From a virus, in the IMG/VR virus record IMGVR_UViG_3300017751_000039, positions 1 through 44,936 of that record: a stretch of 44,936 nt of DNA. The stretch is one strand, 5' to 3'. Shown piece after piece: positions 43,737 to 44,936 of this stretch. Positions within the stretch are counted from its first letter, which is position 1; the number at the start of each line of letters is the position of its first letter. A program made the translations under genes and the position numbers. Under the pieces are notes generated by a model. The model was not told the DNA's origin. It did not search any database and saw nothing but the letters and a program-made list of their open reading frames with translations.

Positions 43737-44282
43737 ATGATTAAATTAGTAGATCTATTAAATGAAATAGATATCCCTAAAAATAAATGGGTTACTATTC
43801 CCGCCTCTGAACTAAAAGACTATAGTGAAGAAATCTATAAATTAATTGACAATGCTTATGCACCAATTGGTGGTCATCCCAACTATAAATCCGCGGACAA
43901 TGTATCAGGTAGTGAATCCGATGCAGAATATGAAATAATTGATTTAGACGATGACCCTGAAATTGATGCAGTATCCGCTTCTAAACTTAAAGCCGCAGGT
44001 AAAAAATTTACAGCAACAGGACATGATGGATCTAAACCAGCTAAATCCAGTGTTGTAAATCATAAGGCAAATCAATTAAAATCTGGAGGGTATTATGTTG
44101 AGGTATCAGGTGTAATAAAAGATATATTTAAAGCTAAAGGTGTAGAAGCTATTGATGATGAAGAATTAGTACGTAAAGTACTTAAAGGAAAAGAAATTGA
44201 GTGGTTAGGTAATGGAGAATATAAAAGAACAATTGGTGGTAAAGAATTTACCAAAGCATTAATGGGAAAACCAACAGTATGA
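43737..44282 (+). CDS. Conserved phage protein, GNAT-like fold suspected
   Basis: This 181-residue protein begins MIKLVDLLNEIDIPKNKW. It then has IDNAYAPIGGHPNYKS near residues 37-52, acidic IDLDDDPEIDAVSASK, a TGHDGSKPAKS loop around 98-108, and KGKEIEWLGNGEYKRTIGGKEF at the end. The pattern matches a family seen in several phages, thought to be acetyltransferase-like, though no clear acetyl-CoA motif is seen. The N terminus has the M-x-x-L-x-x-L-L-x-E layout seen also in the next gene. It overlaps the kinase gene by four bases. Confidence 0.6.
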   Translation: MIKLVDLLNEIDIPKNKWVTIPASELKDYSEEIYKLIDNAYAPIGGHPNYKSADNVSGSESDAEYEIIDLDDDPEIDAVSASKLKAAGKKFTATGHDGSKPAKSSVVNHKANQLKSGGYYVEVSGVIKDIFKAKGVEAIDDEELVRKVLKGKEIEWLGNGEYKRTIGGKEFTKALMGKPTV

Positions 44283-44936
44283 TAAGTTTAGTACAATTAT
44301 TAAGAGAAGCACAAGGTAGCCCAAAAGCGGTTATCTTAGCAGGAGCACCTGGAGCAGGTAAAGGATACATTTTACGTGGTTTAGACTTAGGAGGTCTAAA
44401 AGTAATGAATGTAGATGATATTTATGTTCCTTTACTAAAAAAAGCTAATGTTACATTAGATTTAAAAAATGCAACACCCGAAGAAAGAAGTGAGCAAGCT
44501 AAACAAATGGCAGCCGCTAATAAACAATTCAAAGGTGAAATGGAACAAATAATAGCAGGTAAAGAATCGTTTATATTAGATGGTACCGCTGCATCATATA
44601 ACACCACAGCTAAACTAAAAGCTGAGTTAGATGAAGCGGGATATGATGTGTTTATGCTATACGTGTATACTGATTTAGAACGTTCATTAAGCCAAAACCA
44701 AGACAGATACGTAAAATCAGGAGGTGAAGATAGAAGTTTAGCACCCGCAATTGTAATGCGTACTTGGAAAAGTGTGACAGATAATTTACCTAAATATGAA
44801 GAATTATTTGGTAATAATTTTGTAGCAGTAGCTAACACATTAGATGATAGAATGCAAGATATAGATAAAATTATACAAAAATATCTTAAACCATTTACTC
44901 CTCAAGGTACTAAACCTAAAACACCAGCTCAGCAAA
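44279..44936 (+). CDS. P-loop kinase, zeta-toxin-like, 3' end outside window
   Basis: The start is the ATG overlapping the previous stop (ATGA), and the frame stays open to the window edge (219 codons). The N terminus reads MISLVQLLREAQGSPK. A Walker A motif (Gly22-Ala-Pro-Gly-Ala-Gly-Lys28) follows, then VMNVDDIYVPLL, a FILDGTA strand near residue 100, and LYVYTDLERSLSQNQDRY with the kinase Arg pair. The layout resembles zeta-toxin/polynucleotide-kinase-like P-loop enzymes that phosphorylate nucleotides or UDP-sugars. The substrate cannot be told. A reverse ORF at 44422-44838 is its shadow. Confidence 0.75.
   Translation, partial: MISLVQLLREAQGSPKAVILAGAPGAGKGYILRGLDLGGLKVMNVDDIYVPLLKKANVTLDLKNATPEERSEQAKQMAAANKQFKGEMEQIIAGKESFILDGTAASYNTTAKLKAELDEAGYDVFMLYVYTDLERSLSQNQDRYVKSGGEDRSLAPAIVMRTWKSVTDNLPKYEELFGNNFVAVANTLDDRMQDIDKIIQKYLKPFTPQGTKPKTPAQQ

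Noticed and set aside
44422-44838. Reverse-strand ORF of 138 residues
   Set aside because: It is a shadow of the P-loop kinase, which has a Walker A motif and an overlapping start with the previous gene.
1-44936. Cyanophage origin
   Set aside because: Gene order is cyanophage-like, but no photosynthesis or carbon-metabolism genes appear, and the lipoprotein signal and leaders fit Bacteroidota better. The part outside this window could change this.

Overview
The window is a contiguous, AT-rich piece of a large T4-like (myovirus-type) tailed-phage genome. All 36 genes called are on the + strand. They are packed end to end with TAATG, ATGA or few-base junctions, and no gene-free gap exceeds about 85 bases. 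Hallmarks of the T4-like group are a gp55-type late sigma factor, a gp5-like hub/spike, gp25 and gp6 baseplate-wedge proteins, a very long baseplate/tail protein, S74-chaperone tail fibres, a TOPRIM primase and a PD-(D/E)XK nuclease. The host is probably a member of the Bacteroidota. Evidence for that is a phage lipoprotein with a Bacteroidota-style C-S-K-E-E surface-export signal, A-rich leaders without clear Shine-Dalgarno sequences, and a CarboxypepD_reg-like domain. The host call is an inference. No photosynthesis genes, tRNAs, rRNA, CRISPR arrays or insertion sequences were seen.

Layout. 1-4353: small non-structural genes, namely a DUF932 protein, a lipoprotein, several small unknowns, an HD-domain hydrolase, a membrane-anchored small protein and the gp55-like sigma factor. 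4391-24964: the baseplate/tail module, with gp5-like spike, a CarboxypepD_reg/membrane-helix protein, gp25, gp6, a DNRLRE-like protein, a coiled-coil protein, a 3,063-residue tail/baseplate protein, three further structural proteins and a cysteine-rich beta-helical fibre. 24998-35710: a single 3,570-residue fibre gene. Nearly half of it is a proline-poor Gly-X-Ser collagen-like repeat, with five copies of a beta module, YadA-like/beta-helical head regions and a C-terminal S74 self-cleaving chaperone. 35717-39081: a small tail-associated protein, a GT9-like glycosyltransferase, a GIY-YIG (SegE-like) nuclease and a protein with an Asp/Asn beta-hydroxylase-like domain. 39082-40787: primase and PD-(D/E)XK nuclease. 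40808-42874: three tandem LamG/concanavalin-like paralogues. 42951-44936: an unknown, a YqiA-like esterase, a conserved phage protein and a P-loop kinase that runs off the window end.

Two recurrent upstream motifs partition the genes. TATTTATAAT(AAA) lies mostly about 13-24 bases before the first gene of structural groups and is the likely late promoter read by the encoded gp55-like factor. TTCGTATATT lies about 30-50 bases before mostly non-structural groups and may be an early/middle promoter.

The most interesting points are: the enormous collagen-like fibre beside potential modifying enzymes (glycosyltransferase and 2OG-oxygenase-like protein); the surface-lipoprotein candidate for superinfection exclusion; in-register cysteines in the fibre beta-helices; and M-x-x-L-x-x-L-L-x-E N-termini, resembling T4 capsid-targeting tags, on the terminal kinase and its neighbour.
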